Made by a program: the position numbers and the translations under genes. Shown here one piece after another: positions 16,066-25,367 of a stretch of DNA of 64,000 nucleotides. Within the stretch, counting starts at the first letter, position 1; each line of letters opens with the position of its first letter. The notes beneath the pieces are model-generated. The model made no database searches. It was given only the letters and a program-made list of their open reading frames with translations, and had not been told where the DNA came from. The stretch is taken from positions 1-64,000 of the forward strand of contig NZ_QPID01000011.1 of NCBI RefSeq assembly GCF_003336225.1, read 5' to 3'. Origin of the DNA: Corallincola holothuriorum. Lineage in GTDB: Bacteria; Pseudomonadota; Gammaproteobacteria; Enterobacterales; Neiellaceae.

Positions 16066-18531
16066 CTATTTTTTATTGATTGTGGGGTAGCGACAGAGTA
16101 CTTCTTTAGTGACATCCACTAATTCACCGACACCGACGACATCCCACAGCTCCATTTCCAACTTTTTCGCTTTATGGATAGCGTACTGGCTGATATAGCT
16201 GAGTTCATCGTTGACGAATTCGATGTCTGGCCGCCCAGTGCGGGATAGGTGCACTTGCCAGGCGAAGAACTCTCCTTGATTAAGGCTGTCGAGAATAAAC
16301 ATGCGACGTTTAATCTCGTTTTCGAACTCATCGGCGTATCGGCACTGGGCAAAAGTCGGGATGCCATCACTGTCGGTTTGCAAGCGGATATAGAGTTCCA
16401 GGGTGATCGGCGGATCTTCCCGTTCCAGCTTTTTCAGAGGCACAAGGAGGTGTTCGTGGAAATGCTCGGCTTTCACTAGCGGGTATAGGTTGATGCCGCT
16501 TTTGTGCTCTTTATCAGCAATACGTTGTAGCAGTTCGCAGACCGGAGAGAAATGCTCACTGGCGGCGACGGTATCGATAGCATAACGGGCGCCGCGCTTA
16601 TGCACATAAAATGGCGTGGTGGTAACTGCATGAGCGCTGATATTACGCAGTGCGTTGGACATACCATCAACCACTTGGGGTGATCTTAGTGCGGGTAGTT
16701 TCTTGCGGTTGGACTCGATCACTTGCGACAGAAAACGTTTCGCTTCCTGACTACCTAGTTCAGTTTTTAGTTTCAGGTGCAGTACGGTGTCGGTGGCGTT
16801 ATGCCCGACAATCTCATAAGCCAGCTCTTCCAGACGGATCTTTTTGGTGAGCTTTTGCAACTGTGGCAGGGCAAGATGAATAGCATCACCTACCTCACAT
16901 GGGATCGGCTCGTCTAACTCTACCTGCAAGCCAGCGGAAGAGATATCTCGGGTAAACCCCTCAAAAGCTTTCTCTCCCAGTTTGCAAATCACCTGTGTCT
17001 TGTAAGCGAAGCGCGTTTCGCGTCTGAGGTTTGAAAAGCTCAATGCGTGCAGCTCAATGGCTGACTTGCCGCCGCGTTTATGGCCTAACGCTTTCAGTAT
17101 ATTAACTTGCGACTTGTCCCACTCGTTACTGGCATAACGCTGCACGCCGATCTCCGAGGTGACGTCTGAAATCAATACCACCTGGCGAACATCTTTAAGG
17201 CGTCCTTCGACACGTGGAGGAGGAGACTGCTGGTCTAGCTCTGGCCCCTCCCGTCCATCTTTTAGTGTTGTTAGGTTGGCGTGCGCAGGATGGATACCTG
17301 CGATAGTTAATTGCAAGACCTGCCAGCTGGGCTTATTGGCACCAAACCCCATGAAAACTTGTTTTTGCTGCTCTGACTCAAACTCACTTTCAATGGCGGA
17401 ATAGTAAAACAGTTTGCCGCGGGCACTGTGAGTAAAGCAGTATATCAACAGAGGATCTTGGGGGGCTTCCCGTAATCTATTTAAACGTGCAGGTTGCAAT
17501 ACGCCATCCAGTTGCAGACGATACTCTTCGTCGCGCCAGTAGTGGATAATGTGGCGATTATTCTCTGTCACTAGGGCTAACTCGGGGGTTAACGCCTCGT
17601 CGCGCTTGCCGCTGCAGAATACTGGCAGGGCACACATGCGGGGAAAGAAGTATTGCTCGTAGCCTTTGCAAAGTACCGCGTCGACGGCATGATCCAGATT
17701 CACCTTGTAGCGGCGTTTGTTGCCACGGATCAGACGTTCAAGAAACTCGTCGAACACAGGCTCGTTGTTGGCGCGCATCAGGCGTAAGCGTTGTTGGCCA
17801 TTCAGGTGTTCATCGCTACCCATGACCACATATTCGATCCCTTTGCCCATTTCTCCGAGCACATAGTCATCTTCTAGGCCCATCAGCTTGACGAGAATAT
17901 GGTCGCCCTTGGGGATCTCAAAGCTGTCGTCGACTTTAATACGTGCACCGCTCACCGAAAGATCTGTGGTGTTGCCTTCGATGACGACGCCATCGGCCAG
18001 TGTCACTTCGATGGAGATGGCATAATGCATCCGCTCTTCAGAACGCAGTACATAGCGACCAAATTGAACCAGCTTTCCTGGATAATGGGGGACTTTGCGG
18101 TTCGCCAGCAGCAGCGCTTCATCTTCAGCTGATTTTTTGCTGCTGGACTGAAGCTCAGAGAGTTGCTGTTCTTGTTGTTTTCGGTGCAATACGCGAAAGT
18201 TATTTTCGGTATTCATCACGTCTTCATAGACGCCCATGGTGTACACGCCGCGATAATCTTTCACGCTACGTTTAAAAGACTGTACCGCCATATCATCAAG
18301 GTAGTGCAAGCGACCATCATGCTCGAATGGATGACAGTTGCCGTTAACACGGCCACGTAAATCAATAACACGCACGCAAGGGGAGGCTAGGCGCTTAAGT
18401 TCCATTTTAATCAGGAAGCGCGCAGAGGGTGACTCGCTACGGGTTAGTCGTGCGAGCATATCCTCAAAGTCTGGTTCTGCCACCAACGGTTTCAATTGGT
18501 CGATGATGGCGCTATACGCTGTGAGTTCCAT
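16066..18531 (-). CDS. Large protein with two PilZ (c-di-GMP) domains, 821 aa
   Basis: Two PilZ signatures are visible. The first is RSEER (about 161) with DLSVSGARIKV (~190). The second is RRETR (~502) with DISSAGLQVEL (~530). Each has the RxxxR and D-x-S-x-x-G elements that contact c-di-GMP. The regions before (1-150), between and after (600-821) have no recognised domain and no membrane span, so it looks like a cytoplasmic c-di-GMP responder. A similar large PilZ protein lies beside radA in related bacteria. It is divergent from radA with ~180 bases between. Target and output are unknown. Confidence 0.8.
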   Translation of the reverse strand: MELTAYSAIIDQLKPLVAEPDFEDMLARLTRSESPSARFLIKMELKRLASPCVRVIDLRGRVNGNCHPFEHDGRLHYLDDMAVQSFKRSVKDYRGVYTMGVYEDVMNTENNFRVLHRKQQEQQLSELQSSSKKSAEDEALLLANRKVPHYPGKLVQFGRYVLRSEERMHYAISIEVTLADGVVIEGNTTDLSVSGARIKVDDSFEIPKGDHILVKLMGLEDDYVLGEMGKGIEYVVMGSDEHLNGQQRLRLMRANNEPVFDEFLERLIRGNKRRYKVNLDHAVDAVLCKGYEQYFFPRMCALPVFCSGKRDEALTPELALVTENNRHIIHYWRDEEYRLQLDGVLQPARLNRLREAPQDPLLIYCFTHSARGKLFYYSAIESEFESEQQKQVFMGFGANKPSWQVLQLTIAGIHPAHANLTTLKDGREGPELDQQSPPPRVEGRLKDVRQVVLISDVTSEIGVQRYASNEWDKSQVNILKALGHKRGGKSAIELHALSFSNLRRETRFAYKTQVICKLGEKAFEGFTRDISSAGLQVELDEPIPCEVGDAIHLALPQLQKLTKKIRLEELAYEIVGHNATDTVLHLKLKTELGSQEAKRFLSQVIESNRKKLPALRSPQVVDGMSNALRNISAHAVTTTPFYVHKRGARYAIDTVAASEHFSPVCELLQRIADKEHKSGINLYPLVKAEHFHEHLLVPLKKLEREDPPITLELYIRLQTDSDGIPTFAQCRYADEFENEIKRRMFILDSLNQGEFFAWQVHLSRTGRPDIEFVNDELSYISQYAIHKAKKLEMELWDVVGVGELVDVTKEVLCRYPTINKK

Positions 18532-18713
18532 GCGAGATTGTTTACTACCTACAGACTGACAAACGGGATAACTGACAGTAGAGTATCCCTCAATATTCTA
18601 TTAATTATTATAGCGGCGTACATTTGACGCCTTACCCTAATGATTGAGAGAAGCAAATTCAATGCCATACACATAAATTTGTGGCATGGCTCAGCAGGAT
18701 TATCGAGGTACTG

Positions 18714-20075
18714 ATGGCAAAGGCGAAAACTGCCTACGTTTGTAGTGATTGCGGGGCCGATTTTCCCCGGTGGATGGGGCAGTGTGGCGAATGCCATGCA
18801 TGGAATACCATCAGCGAGGTACGACTGGCCGCGGCACCATCGGCACGGAGTGTGCGCGATGGTTATGCTGGCGCGGTGGCCGCACAGGTACAGACGTTGG
18901 CGTCTGTCGATCTCAGTGAGCTTCCTCGTTTCAGCAGTGGTTTTGCGGAGTTTGATCGCGTGCTGGGTGGCGGCATTGTGCCCGGCTCGGCAACTCTGAT
19001 TGGCGGTAATCCAGGGGCGGGTAAAAGTACTTTGTTGCTACAGACCATGTGCCATATGGCGAATCATATGGGCGCTATCTATGTCACGGGCGAAGAATCA
19101 TTGCAACAGGTTGCTATGCGCGCCAAGCGCCTCTACTTACCCACCGACAAGCTAAAAATGCTATCCGAGACCAATGTCGAGACCATCTGCACGTTGGCGT
19201 TGAAAGAGCAGCCAAAAATCATGGTGGTGGATTCGATCCAGGTGATGCACATGGCGGATATTCAATCGGCGCCGGGCAGTGTTTCACAGGTTCGAGAGTC
19301 AGCAGCCTATCTCACTCGGTTTGCCAAACAGCACCAGATCGCCATCTTGATGGTGGGGCACGTCACCAAAGATGGTTCGCTGGCAGGACCCAAGGTGCTG
19401 GAGCACTGCGTTGATTGTTCGGTGCTGCTTGATGGCTCAGCGGACAGTCGTTATCGCACCCTACGGGGTCATAAAAACCGCTTTGGTGCAGTGAATGAGC
19501 TGGGTATTTTCGCCATGACCGGGCAGGGCTTGAAAGAGGTCAACAACCCATCGGCTATTTTCTTGTCCCGTGCCGAAGAGCACGCCGCTGGCTCGGTGGT
19601 GATGGTGATCTGGGAAGGGACGCGCCCACTGCTCGTCGAGTTGCAGGCGCTGGTGGATCAGTCGCCGTTGGGCAATCCGCGGCGCGTTGCGGTGGGTCTC
19701 GATCAGAACCGCTTGAACATGTTGCTGGCGGTACTGCATCGTCACGGTGGTTTGCAGATGGCAGATCAGGATGTGTTTGTGAATGTCGTAGGGGGCGTAA
19801 AAGTCACTGAAACCAGCGCCGATTTAACCCTGTTGATGTCGCTGGTTTCCAGCTTTAAAAACCGCGCTTTGCCAGAAGATATGGTGGTGTTTGGTGAGGT
19901 GGGTTTATCCGGAGAGATCCGACCGGTACCGAATGGTTTGGAAAGAATTTCTGAAGCGGCCAAGCATGGTTTTAGTCGCGCCATCGTGCCTTATGGTAAT
20001 CGTCCTAAGCAGCCGATAGAGGGAATGAAAGTAGACGCGGTGAAGACCCTGGCGGAAGCCTTAGAGCTGCTATAG
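18714..20075 (+). CDS. radA: DNA repair ATPase RadA (Sms)
   Basis: RadA is a RecA-like branch-migration helicase used in recombination repair. A C4 zinc finger lies at residues 10-27 (C-x2-C, C-x2-C), Walker A GGNPGAGKS at about 97, the RadA-specific KNRFG motif at about 253, and a Lon-protease-like C-terminal domain (FGEVGLSGEIRPV). The start is at MAKAKTAY (18714), which matches the family start; an in-frame ATG at 18681 would add 11 unusual residues. Length 453, normal (E. coli 460). Confidence 0.95.
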   Translation: MAKAKTAYVCSDCGADFPRWMGQCGECHAWNTISEVRLAAAPSARSVRDGYAGAVAAQVQTLASVDLSELPRFSSGFAEFDRVLGGGIVPGSATLIGGNPGAGKSTLLLQTMCHMANHMGAIYVTGEESLQQVAMRAKRLYLPTDKLKMLSETNVETICTLALKEQPKIMVVDSIQVMHMADIQSAPGSVSQVRESAAYLTRFAKQHQIAILMVGHVTKDGSLAGPKVLEHCVDCSVLLDGSADSRYRTLRGHKNRFGAVNELGIFAMTGQGLKEVNNPSAIFLSRAEEHAAGSVVMVIWEGTRPLLVELQALVDQSPLGNPRRVAVGLDQNRLNMLLAVLHRHGGLQMADQDVFVNVVGGVKVTETSADLTLLMSLVSSFKNRALPEDMVVFGEVGLSGEIRPVPNGLERISEAAKHGFSRAIVPYGNRPKQPIEGMKVDAVKTLAEALELL

Positions 20076-20107
20076 CTGAGTGATAGGCACGTGAAGCAAG
20101 GTACGAT

Positions 20108-20139
20108 CAAAAAGGGCAGGTGATACCTGCCCTTCGTTT
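20108..20139 (+). terminator. radA terminator
   Basis: GGGCAGGT and ACCTGCCC pair with a 3-base loop (20114-20132), followed by TTCGTTT. It lies between convergent radA and the PEP-CTERM gene, with an A-run on the left that may serve the other strand. Confidence 0.75.
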
Positions 20140-20157
20140 ATGCCGTCGATAAGATGC

Positions 20158-20775
20158 TTAACCGAGGCGGCGACGCAGCCCAAGGCTGGCTAGTCCAAGG
20201 AGGAACAAACCAAAGATACCCGGCTCTGACACATCCCTTACCGTAATGGTGGTACGGAAAGCGGCTGTTGTGTCTGTGGTGCCGTCAAAGTTATTTGCCG
20301 TCCACAGCCAGTATGCATCACTGCTGATCTCGCCAAGTAGATTGCTACCCCAGACACCCGCTCCATTTTTATGCCATTCGGTGGCAGCGACATAGTCAAC
20401 GCCATTGGTGGTGACGTCCCATGTGCTGGATGTCAGGTTGATATTGTCCTGCCAGATGATTTCAGCGAGCAAGCCCGCAGGATTACCGCGAGAAGGAGCC
20501 CCGAAGTTTTGCACTACAAATCCAATACTGTAAGTGCCTGGATCTAAATCAAAAGTGATTGAATCGGCATTAGTCCAGTTATTGACATTGGCACCTTTGT
20601 CTAACAGTAATGAGAAGTCTGATGGGTTAGATAACGGGTTACAGCCCAAGTTCAAACAAACACCAAAATCGAGAATCGTGTTGTCTGCGGTGTAATTGAT
20701 GGTAACGGGAGCAGCATTGACGGAAGCGCTGATAAGGGCGGTTAATCCAATAACTAACTGACTGATCTTCGACAT
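20158..20775 (-). CDS. PEP-CTERM sorting-signal protein, exported
   Basis: This 205-aa protein has an N-terminal signal peptide (residues 1-21, ending ASVNA) and a C-terminal tail of SEPG, a ~14-residue hydrophobic span (IFGLFLLGLASLGL) and RRRLG. That tripartite tail is the PEP-CTERM signal recognised by exosortase (EpsH/XrtA) in EPS-producing Gram-negative bacteria. The body is rich in Asn, Thr and Trp, with a Cys pair (CLNLGC), and looks like a beta-sandwich extracellular protein. No exosortase or EPS genes are in the window, so its sorting enzyme is elsewhere. Function unknown. Confidence 0.85.
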   Translation of the reverse strand: MSKISQLVIGLTALISASVNAAPVTINYTADNTILDFGVCLNLGCNPLSNPSDFSLLLDKGANVNNWTNADSITFDLDPGTYSIGFVVQNFGAPSRGNPAGLLAEIIWQDNINLTSSTWDVTTNGVDYVAATEWHKNGAGVWGSNLLGEISSDAYWLWTANNFDGTTDTTAAFRTTITVRDVSEPGIFGLFLLGLASLGLRRRLG

Positions 20776-21187
20776 AATCTATTCACCTACGGCAATCTTT
20801 GGGATTAAGTGATACTAAAGAAATGTCTAATGCAAAAATCGATCCTAATTAGCAATTGTTAATATTCTCAATTAGTTATATTTTGCCAGCAAAAGCAGAA
20901 ATAAGAATGTGTAAATTTAGCTGACACTTTCTTGGTGCGTCATTGTTTTCTTCGCTGGTGATTTTTTCTCGTTTCTAGCTTGTTTGCTTAGTGGATGGTA
21001 GGTCGTTGTGCCGCCTTTTCCTATTTGATCTAATTTGGCCACTAGGTACAGAGTCGTTTTCATTTCATAGGCACTAAAAGACACCTTGCATTACGAATCC
21101 CCACGGCCTAAATTAGCCCTGCAGTAAGGAAGCTGACCCTTAGACAAACGTTGTTGAAGGGATGATTACGAAAAAGGAGTTTTGTAA
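20776..21187. other. 412-bp intergenic region
   Basis: It separates divergent genes. It is AT-rich near 20820-20900 and presumably holds both promoters. AAAAAGGAG at 21171-21179 is the ribosome site of the gene at 21188. No gene, RNA element or repeat was recognised. Confidence 0.5.
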
Positions 21188-21955
21188 ATGACCTACCCAA
21201 AGCTTGATTTAGCAGAAGCAATTGTTGAAGCACCTGGAAAGAACCTCTATCGCTTGATGGTTCGCCCCTCGACCCGCGTATTGGTTATGGGCGAGAATTA
21301 CCACACTCACCGTGCGCATAAGTTGGAAGTTGTCCAAGCATTGCAGAAGCTGCGTTTTGCCGGATTTGATTGCTTGGCGTTAGAAGTTTTCCCTTCAGAT
21401 ATGACGCCCATATTGCAGAGCTATTCACGCTCTGGAGAAGGAGCTGAGTTAATTTACGCGCATCTACATCAGTATTTTCCGCAGAACCCTGATTACTACA
21501 TCGCATTGTTACAATCCTCACGAGAAATGGGTGTTGAACTTGTTGGTATAGATATGGAATATCGGAGATTTATTCAGGGGCAGCTGGAAGACGAACATGT
21601 TGAGCGCAACAGACACATGAGTGAAGCGATTGCCGTTCAAGTTGCGCAAGGCAAACGTGTAGTGGCGCTAATGGCTGTGGCCCATTCCACCGCGTTCTTA
21701 GGAAAGAGTGTGACCGACTATCTTAAGGAACAACATTCAATTTTAACGGTATCTGTCACGCTTACGGGCGGTATGGATTGCTTTGAACAACAAAGTTGTT
21801 TCGCTCAAACAACAAGAGCATCGAGACCAGATGTTTTACGTGCGGCACAGTCTAGTCAACTGTGGAAGAAAAGGTTCTTTGTTAAAGGCAAGTCGGTGAA
21901 CTCCGCAGACTTTGTACTTCATCTCCCTCAAGTACCTATGGCTTCTGCACAATAG
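21188..21955 (+). CDS. EreA/ChaN-like fold protein, 255 aa
   Basis: This cytoplasmic protein has no signal peptide. MGENYHTHRAHK (about 34), CLALEVFPSD (~63), GVELVGIDMEY (~115) and VVALMAVAHSTAFLG (~160) place conserved Glu, His and Asp residues at the pattern seen in the ChaN/TraB/erythromycin-esterase-like superfamily, in which the first GE-x-H and last G-x-x-H motifs line the active site. The true substrate is unknown. A good ribosome site is nine bases upstream. It may be read together with the small exported gene 14 bases downstream. Confidence 0.6.
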   Translation: MTYPKLDLAEAIVEAPGKNLYRLMVRPSTRVLVMGENYHTHRAHKLEVVQALQKLRFAGFDCLALEVFPSDMTPILQSYSRSGEGAELIYAHLHQYFPQNPDYYIALLQSSREMGVELVGIDMEYRRFIQGQLEDEHVERNRHMSEAIAVQVAQGKRVVALMAVAHSTAFLGKSVTDYLKEQHSILTVSVTLTGGMDCFEQQSCFAQTTRASRPDVLRAAQSSQLWKKRFFVKGKSVNSADFVLHLPQVPMASAQ

Positions 21956-21969
21956 AGCGAGGCTTATGT

Positions 21970-22398
21970 ATGAATACTGTTGTCGCACTAGCGATCTTTT
22001 TCTTCATCACACTTCCTGGTCGGGTGGATGCGGCTGATGGATTGGTAACTCCACCTCCAGAACAACCAAATTTGCAGCGAGAGTTTTACCGACCGTGTCT
22101 GAATTTCATCAGATCTAAGCGTTTTAAAGAAGCTTATATGACTTGTGAACAAGGCTACGTAGCTAATGAATGGTGGTCTTGGTGGGGACTTGTCAGGCTT
22201 AACCAGGCTTTTGATTTCAAGAGCGCGGAACTGATAGCGAAAATGCCTGACCCCTATGGTTTTCTGATCGAATCCCAATGTTTACTGCACTACAAGTTCG
22301 ATGACGATAAAGCGGGTACCGCAGAGCTTTGTGCAAGCTCACCAGGGAAACGAGGTCCAAAGATCGCCGAGAAGTTGCGCCAGGATCTGCAGTTTTAA
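21970..22398 (+). CDS. Hypothetical exported protein, 142 aa
   Basis: An N-terminal signal peptide (about residues 1-21, cleavage after VDA) leads a small periplasmic protein with four cysteines (CLNF, TCEQ, QCLL, LCAS), spaced as two possible disulfides. The helical pattern CLNFIRSKRFKEAYMTCEQGY and LVRLNQAF resembles a Sel1/TPR-like helical repeat but is too short to call. It starts 14 bases after the stop of the preceding gene, so probably one transcript. Confidence 0.6.
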   Translation: MNTVVALAIFFFITLPGRVDAADGLVTPPPEQPNLQREFYRPCLNFIRSKRFKEAYMTCEQGYVANEWWSWWGLVRLNQAFDFKSAELIAKMPDPYGFLIESQCLLHYKFDDDKAGTAELCASSPGKRGPKIAEKLRQDLQF

Positions 22399-22612
22399 CC
22401 AGATATTAAGAATAGAAAGCATGAATGCCTTGTTACCCTTTCTGATGTCGTTCAGGACACCGGCTCGCAGGCTTAGATTTCGTGCTGTTTATACGGCATG
22501 TTATAGGGCTTTCAGATTTGCATGTTCACTGGATAGCCGGATCGGTGATGTCCCTTCAGCGTCCAATAACTAATTAATGCTTCCGTTACGAGGCTTGTTA
22601 CATCTCAACAGC
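22399..22612. other. Intergenic stretch without a supported gene
   Basis: A 90-codon frame (22301-22573) overlaps the exported gene out of frame and has no ribosome site; I read nothing else here. Confidence 0.45.
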
Positions 22613-23029
22613 TTACTGTGACTTCAGTTCAGTTGCTAAATCGGAGCTGTTTTTATAACAAGCAAACGTAAGCCGTTCGTTGTTTTTGAAGTCGACTCTC
22701 AAAATTGGAATGCCTAGAAATCTTCGCATCGCTACCTTGGTGATGTCATCTAAGTTTTTCGTGGCCGTGTAACCTGAAACTGGGTTGCTAAAGCAGAGCT
22801 TGCCGTCACCTACAATCAACCGAGATTCGAGTATTTTAGGTTGAATGTGTAACTCAAAGTGGTGCAACGCTCCTAAAATGATGAACCCCATTGCGACAAT
22901 AAATAGTGCAAATGAATCCCAGTCAGAAAGGAGTGCAACCGCTCCGCCGGTAAGCCACATGCAGCGTGCTGCCATTCGCCATCGAGTTGCAGTTAGCTCA
23001 TATAGGTTCTGATCAAAGTGATATGTCAT
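22613..23029 (-). CDS. Hypothetical two-span membrane protein, 138 aa
   Basis: The start is put at the ATG at 23029 (MTYHFDQ); a GTG at 23041 is four codons upstream. Two hydrophobic segments (about residues 23-37 and 40-58) are followed by a ~75-residue cytoplasmic beta-rich domain (LIVGDGKLCFSNPVSGYTA...). The plan of two spans plus small beta domain is like YcxB/PH-like proteins of unknown function. No partner gene is visible. Confidence 0.6.
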   Translation of the reverse strand: MTYHFDQNLYELTATRWRMAARCMWLTGGAVALLSDWDSFALFIVAMGFIILGALHHFELHIQPKILESRLIVGDGKLCFSNPVSGYTATKNLDDITKVAMRRFLGIPILRVDFKNNERLTFACYKNSSDLATELKSQ

Positions 23030-23351
23030 AAGCAAGAACACATTAGCATTATTCGATTCTTTGGTGACAGAGTGCAGTTTAAATAAGGGAAAAGTTCTGT
23101 GGGAAGCGTCAATCCAGTGCCTACAGCGGTTACTAGAAAAGGTGGCTCATGACGACAAGCATAGGCCTCAGTAACTATGTGTGGAAATAGGTTTTGTGTG
23201 TGCGTTTAGCTGAGCTCTGAGGGCGTAGCAGAGAGGTGTGACAGGGGTCTGATAAATCCGCTTGCAGATCATTTGTTGGTTAGCTGACTTTTGTTTAACC
23301 AGATGTTGCTTTTATAATGCTTGGCTGAAGTAATGCACAGGAATGGCATCG
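23030..23351. other. 322-bp divergent intergenic region
   Basis: It separates the small membrane gene and the transglutaminase gene. I saw no RNA gene or repeat. TTTATAATGC near 23311 is a plausible -10 region for the rightward gene. Confidence 0.4.
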
Positions 23352-25367
23352 ATGTATATAAAAAGGATAGTTGGCTGTTTTCTCGGTCAACTCATATTGC
23401 TATTAGCGCTCCAGCCGGCTGCTGCCAATGATTATTGGATGGTCTCAGAAGCCCCCACTTGGGTGGAACAGGCGCAACCCGATTTAGCTCGTTCGCCCTC
23501 AACGGAGGCGGTTGATTTTCTTCTTGCTGATTCTCAGGTCAATTTGACCTCTGAAAGCCCGGTTCAGTATCGACATTACAGTTATCGAATTAATGACTCT
23601 CTTGGTGTCGAAGAAAACTCAGATATAGAGATCGGCTTTAATCCTGATTTTGAAACGATCATTTTGCATCATGTTCATATTCTGCGGGACAACAAGGTGA
23701 TTGATCGCCTGAAAGCGGAAGATATACGGGTCACAGATCTCGAGCCCGATGCCAGTAGCCGTATTTATTCAGGTTATAAGCAGCTGGCACTGTGGCTAAA
23801 AGGAGTGAGCGCTGGTGATGTTGTTGATTACAGTTATAGCGTTAAGGGGCATAACCCCGTCTTTGCTGGCCATGTGAGTTATTTCTTTGATCTTGGCTGG
23901 AGCCTGGATGTTGGCGCAGTGAATGTTAGGGTTATCACTAAACGTGAGCGCCCGTTAAATTATCGGCTGATTAACAGTGATGCTTCCGTATCGACAAGCT
24001 CCCATGGAAGTGAGATCGAATACCGTGTTGCTTTAAAGAACACCGCCGCAGTGATTGATGAAGGTGACGGCCCTCAGTGGGAGGCAATCTACCCCTATCT
24101 TCAAGTATCTGATTTTGATTCATGGCAGCAGGTTGCTGAGTGGGCAGTGGCATTGTTTGAGCGTGGCAAAGGTAAGCTCAGCCCTGATTTAGTTGAATAT
24201 ATTCAGGAGCTTAAGTTGCAGCCAAGGCAGCAGGCGATTGAAAATGCGATTGCATTTTCACAAGAAAAAGTGCGCTACCTCGGAATTGAAATTGCCGAGA
24301 ACTCTCATCTCCCTCATTCGCCGGCAGAAGTATTTGAAAATCGCTACGGAGATTGTAAGGACAAATCTCTACTACTGGTCACCATACTTAACCAGTTAGG
24401 AGTGGAGGCTAACCCTGTACTGGTTTCTACCCAACAGACCAAATCTGTCGGCAATTACTTACCCACGTATGGTCTATTTAATCATGCTATCGCAACCTTT
24501 AGTTATCAGGGGCAGCGTTACTGGGTTGATCCGACGATGACCCATCAAGGCATAGGTTTAGATAGTTATTTTCAGCCAGATTATGGCGATGCGTTAATTG
24601 TCAGCAAACAGACCGATAGCCTGACGATGATGCCTAACGTTGCACCGGCGCAGCAGTCAATTGCAGTGACTCAGCAGTACCATGCTTCTGATTATCTTTC
24701 GCCGGTGGTTTGGCGTATACGTTCAGAGTATCGCGGCCGAGAAGCCGAGAGTATGAGGTATCAATTCGCACGGGCGGGCAAAAAGCGGCTGGCGCAAGAT
24801 TACTTTAACTATTATGCCCAGCTCAACGAAGGGCTTGAGGTGATGAGTGACTTAACGGTTGAGGATGACAGAGTTCAGAACCGTATGGTTATTAGTGAGG
24901 AATACTTATTGCCCAATTTTTGGAAGTTAGATGATGGTAACGCCAATTTTGGTTTTTACGCTGATTTGGCTGATAGCTACTTGAAGCTGCCGCAACAGGT
25001 TAATCGTAGCCAACATCTAGGTATTTATGGTCCGATCCTGATGAGTCAGAAAATGGAGCTCTGGTTGCCTGAGCATATTAATTTCATCTGGGAAGATGAG
25101 CAGAAGGTGATAGAAAATGATTTTATTCGCTACACCATCGACTTGTCGGCCAAGTATCGAAAGCTAATCCTCGAGCACAGTTATCAAACCAAACTAGAGT
25201 CGGTTCCCCCGTCATCGGTGAGTGAACATATCCGTGTTTTACGGGAAGCGCGTGAGTACCTCGAATACAGTAACGGTGTAAACAATGTCACCAGTGATCC
25301 ATCGTATGACGAAGTAAAAGCGTTAGTCAGCCATATTCAGAAACAGCAAAAGAGCTTAAGACAATGA
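23352..25367 (+). CDS. Exported DUF3857 / transglutaminase-like protein
   Basis: AGGA at 23339-23342 lies nine bases before the ATG at 23352, which is preferred over the ATG at 23343. A signal peptide covers residues 1-26. A DUF3857 beta domain (about 50-240) is followed by a transglutaminase-like domain. Its triad is the Cys of YGDCKDKS (about 334), the His of FNHAI (~377) and the Asp of WVDPTM (~393). A DUF3858-like C-terminal domain follows (~530-620). Family members of this layout act in the periplasm or on the surface; substrates are unknown. Its stop overlaps the next start (ATGA), so it works or is at least produced with the lipoprotein downstream. Confidence 0.82.
   Translation: MYIKRIVGCFLGQLILLLALQPAAANDYWMVSEAPTWVEQAQPDLARSPSTEAVDFLLADSQVNLTSESPVQYRHYSYRINDSLGVEENSDIEIGFNPDFETIILHHVHILRDNKVIDRLKAEDIRVTDLEPDASSRIYSGYKQLALWLKGVSAGDVVDYSYSVKGHNPVFAGHVSYFFDLGWSLDVGAVNVRVITKRERPLNYRLINSDASVSTSSHGSEIEYRVALKNTAAVIDEGDGPQWEAIYPYLQVSDFDSWQQVAEWAVALFERGKGKLSPDLVEYIQELKLQPRQQAIENAIAFSQEKVRYLGIEIAENSHLPHSPAEVFENRYGDCKDKSLLLVTILNQLGVEANPVLVSTQQTKSVGNYLPTYGLFNHAIATFSYQGQRYWVDPTMTHQGIGLDSYFQPDYGDALIVSKQTDSLTMMPNVAPAQQSIAVTQQYHASDYLSPVVWRIRSEYRGREAESMRYQFARAGKKRLAQDYFNYYAQLNEGLEVMSDLTVEDDRVQNRMVISEEYLLPNFWKLDDGNANFGFYADLADSYLKLPQQVNRSQHLGIYGPILMSQKMELWLPEHINFIWEDEQKVIENDFIRYTIDLSAKYRKLILEHSYQTKLESVPPSSVSEHIRVLREAREYLEYSNGVNNVTSDPSYDEVKALVSHIQKQQKSLRQ

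Noticed and set aside
22301..22573. 90-codon plus-strand frame
   Set aside because: Starts inside the exported-protein gene in another frame, lacks a ribosome site and has an unusual composition.
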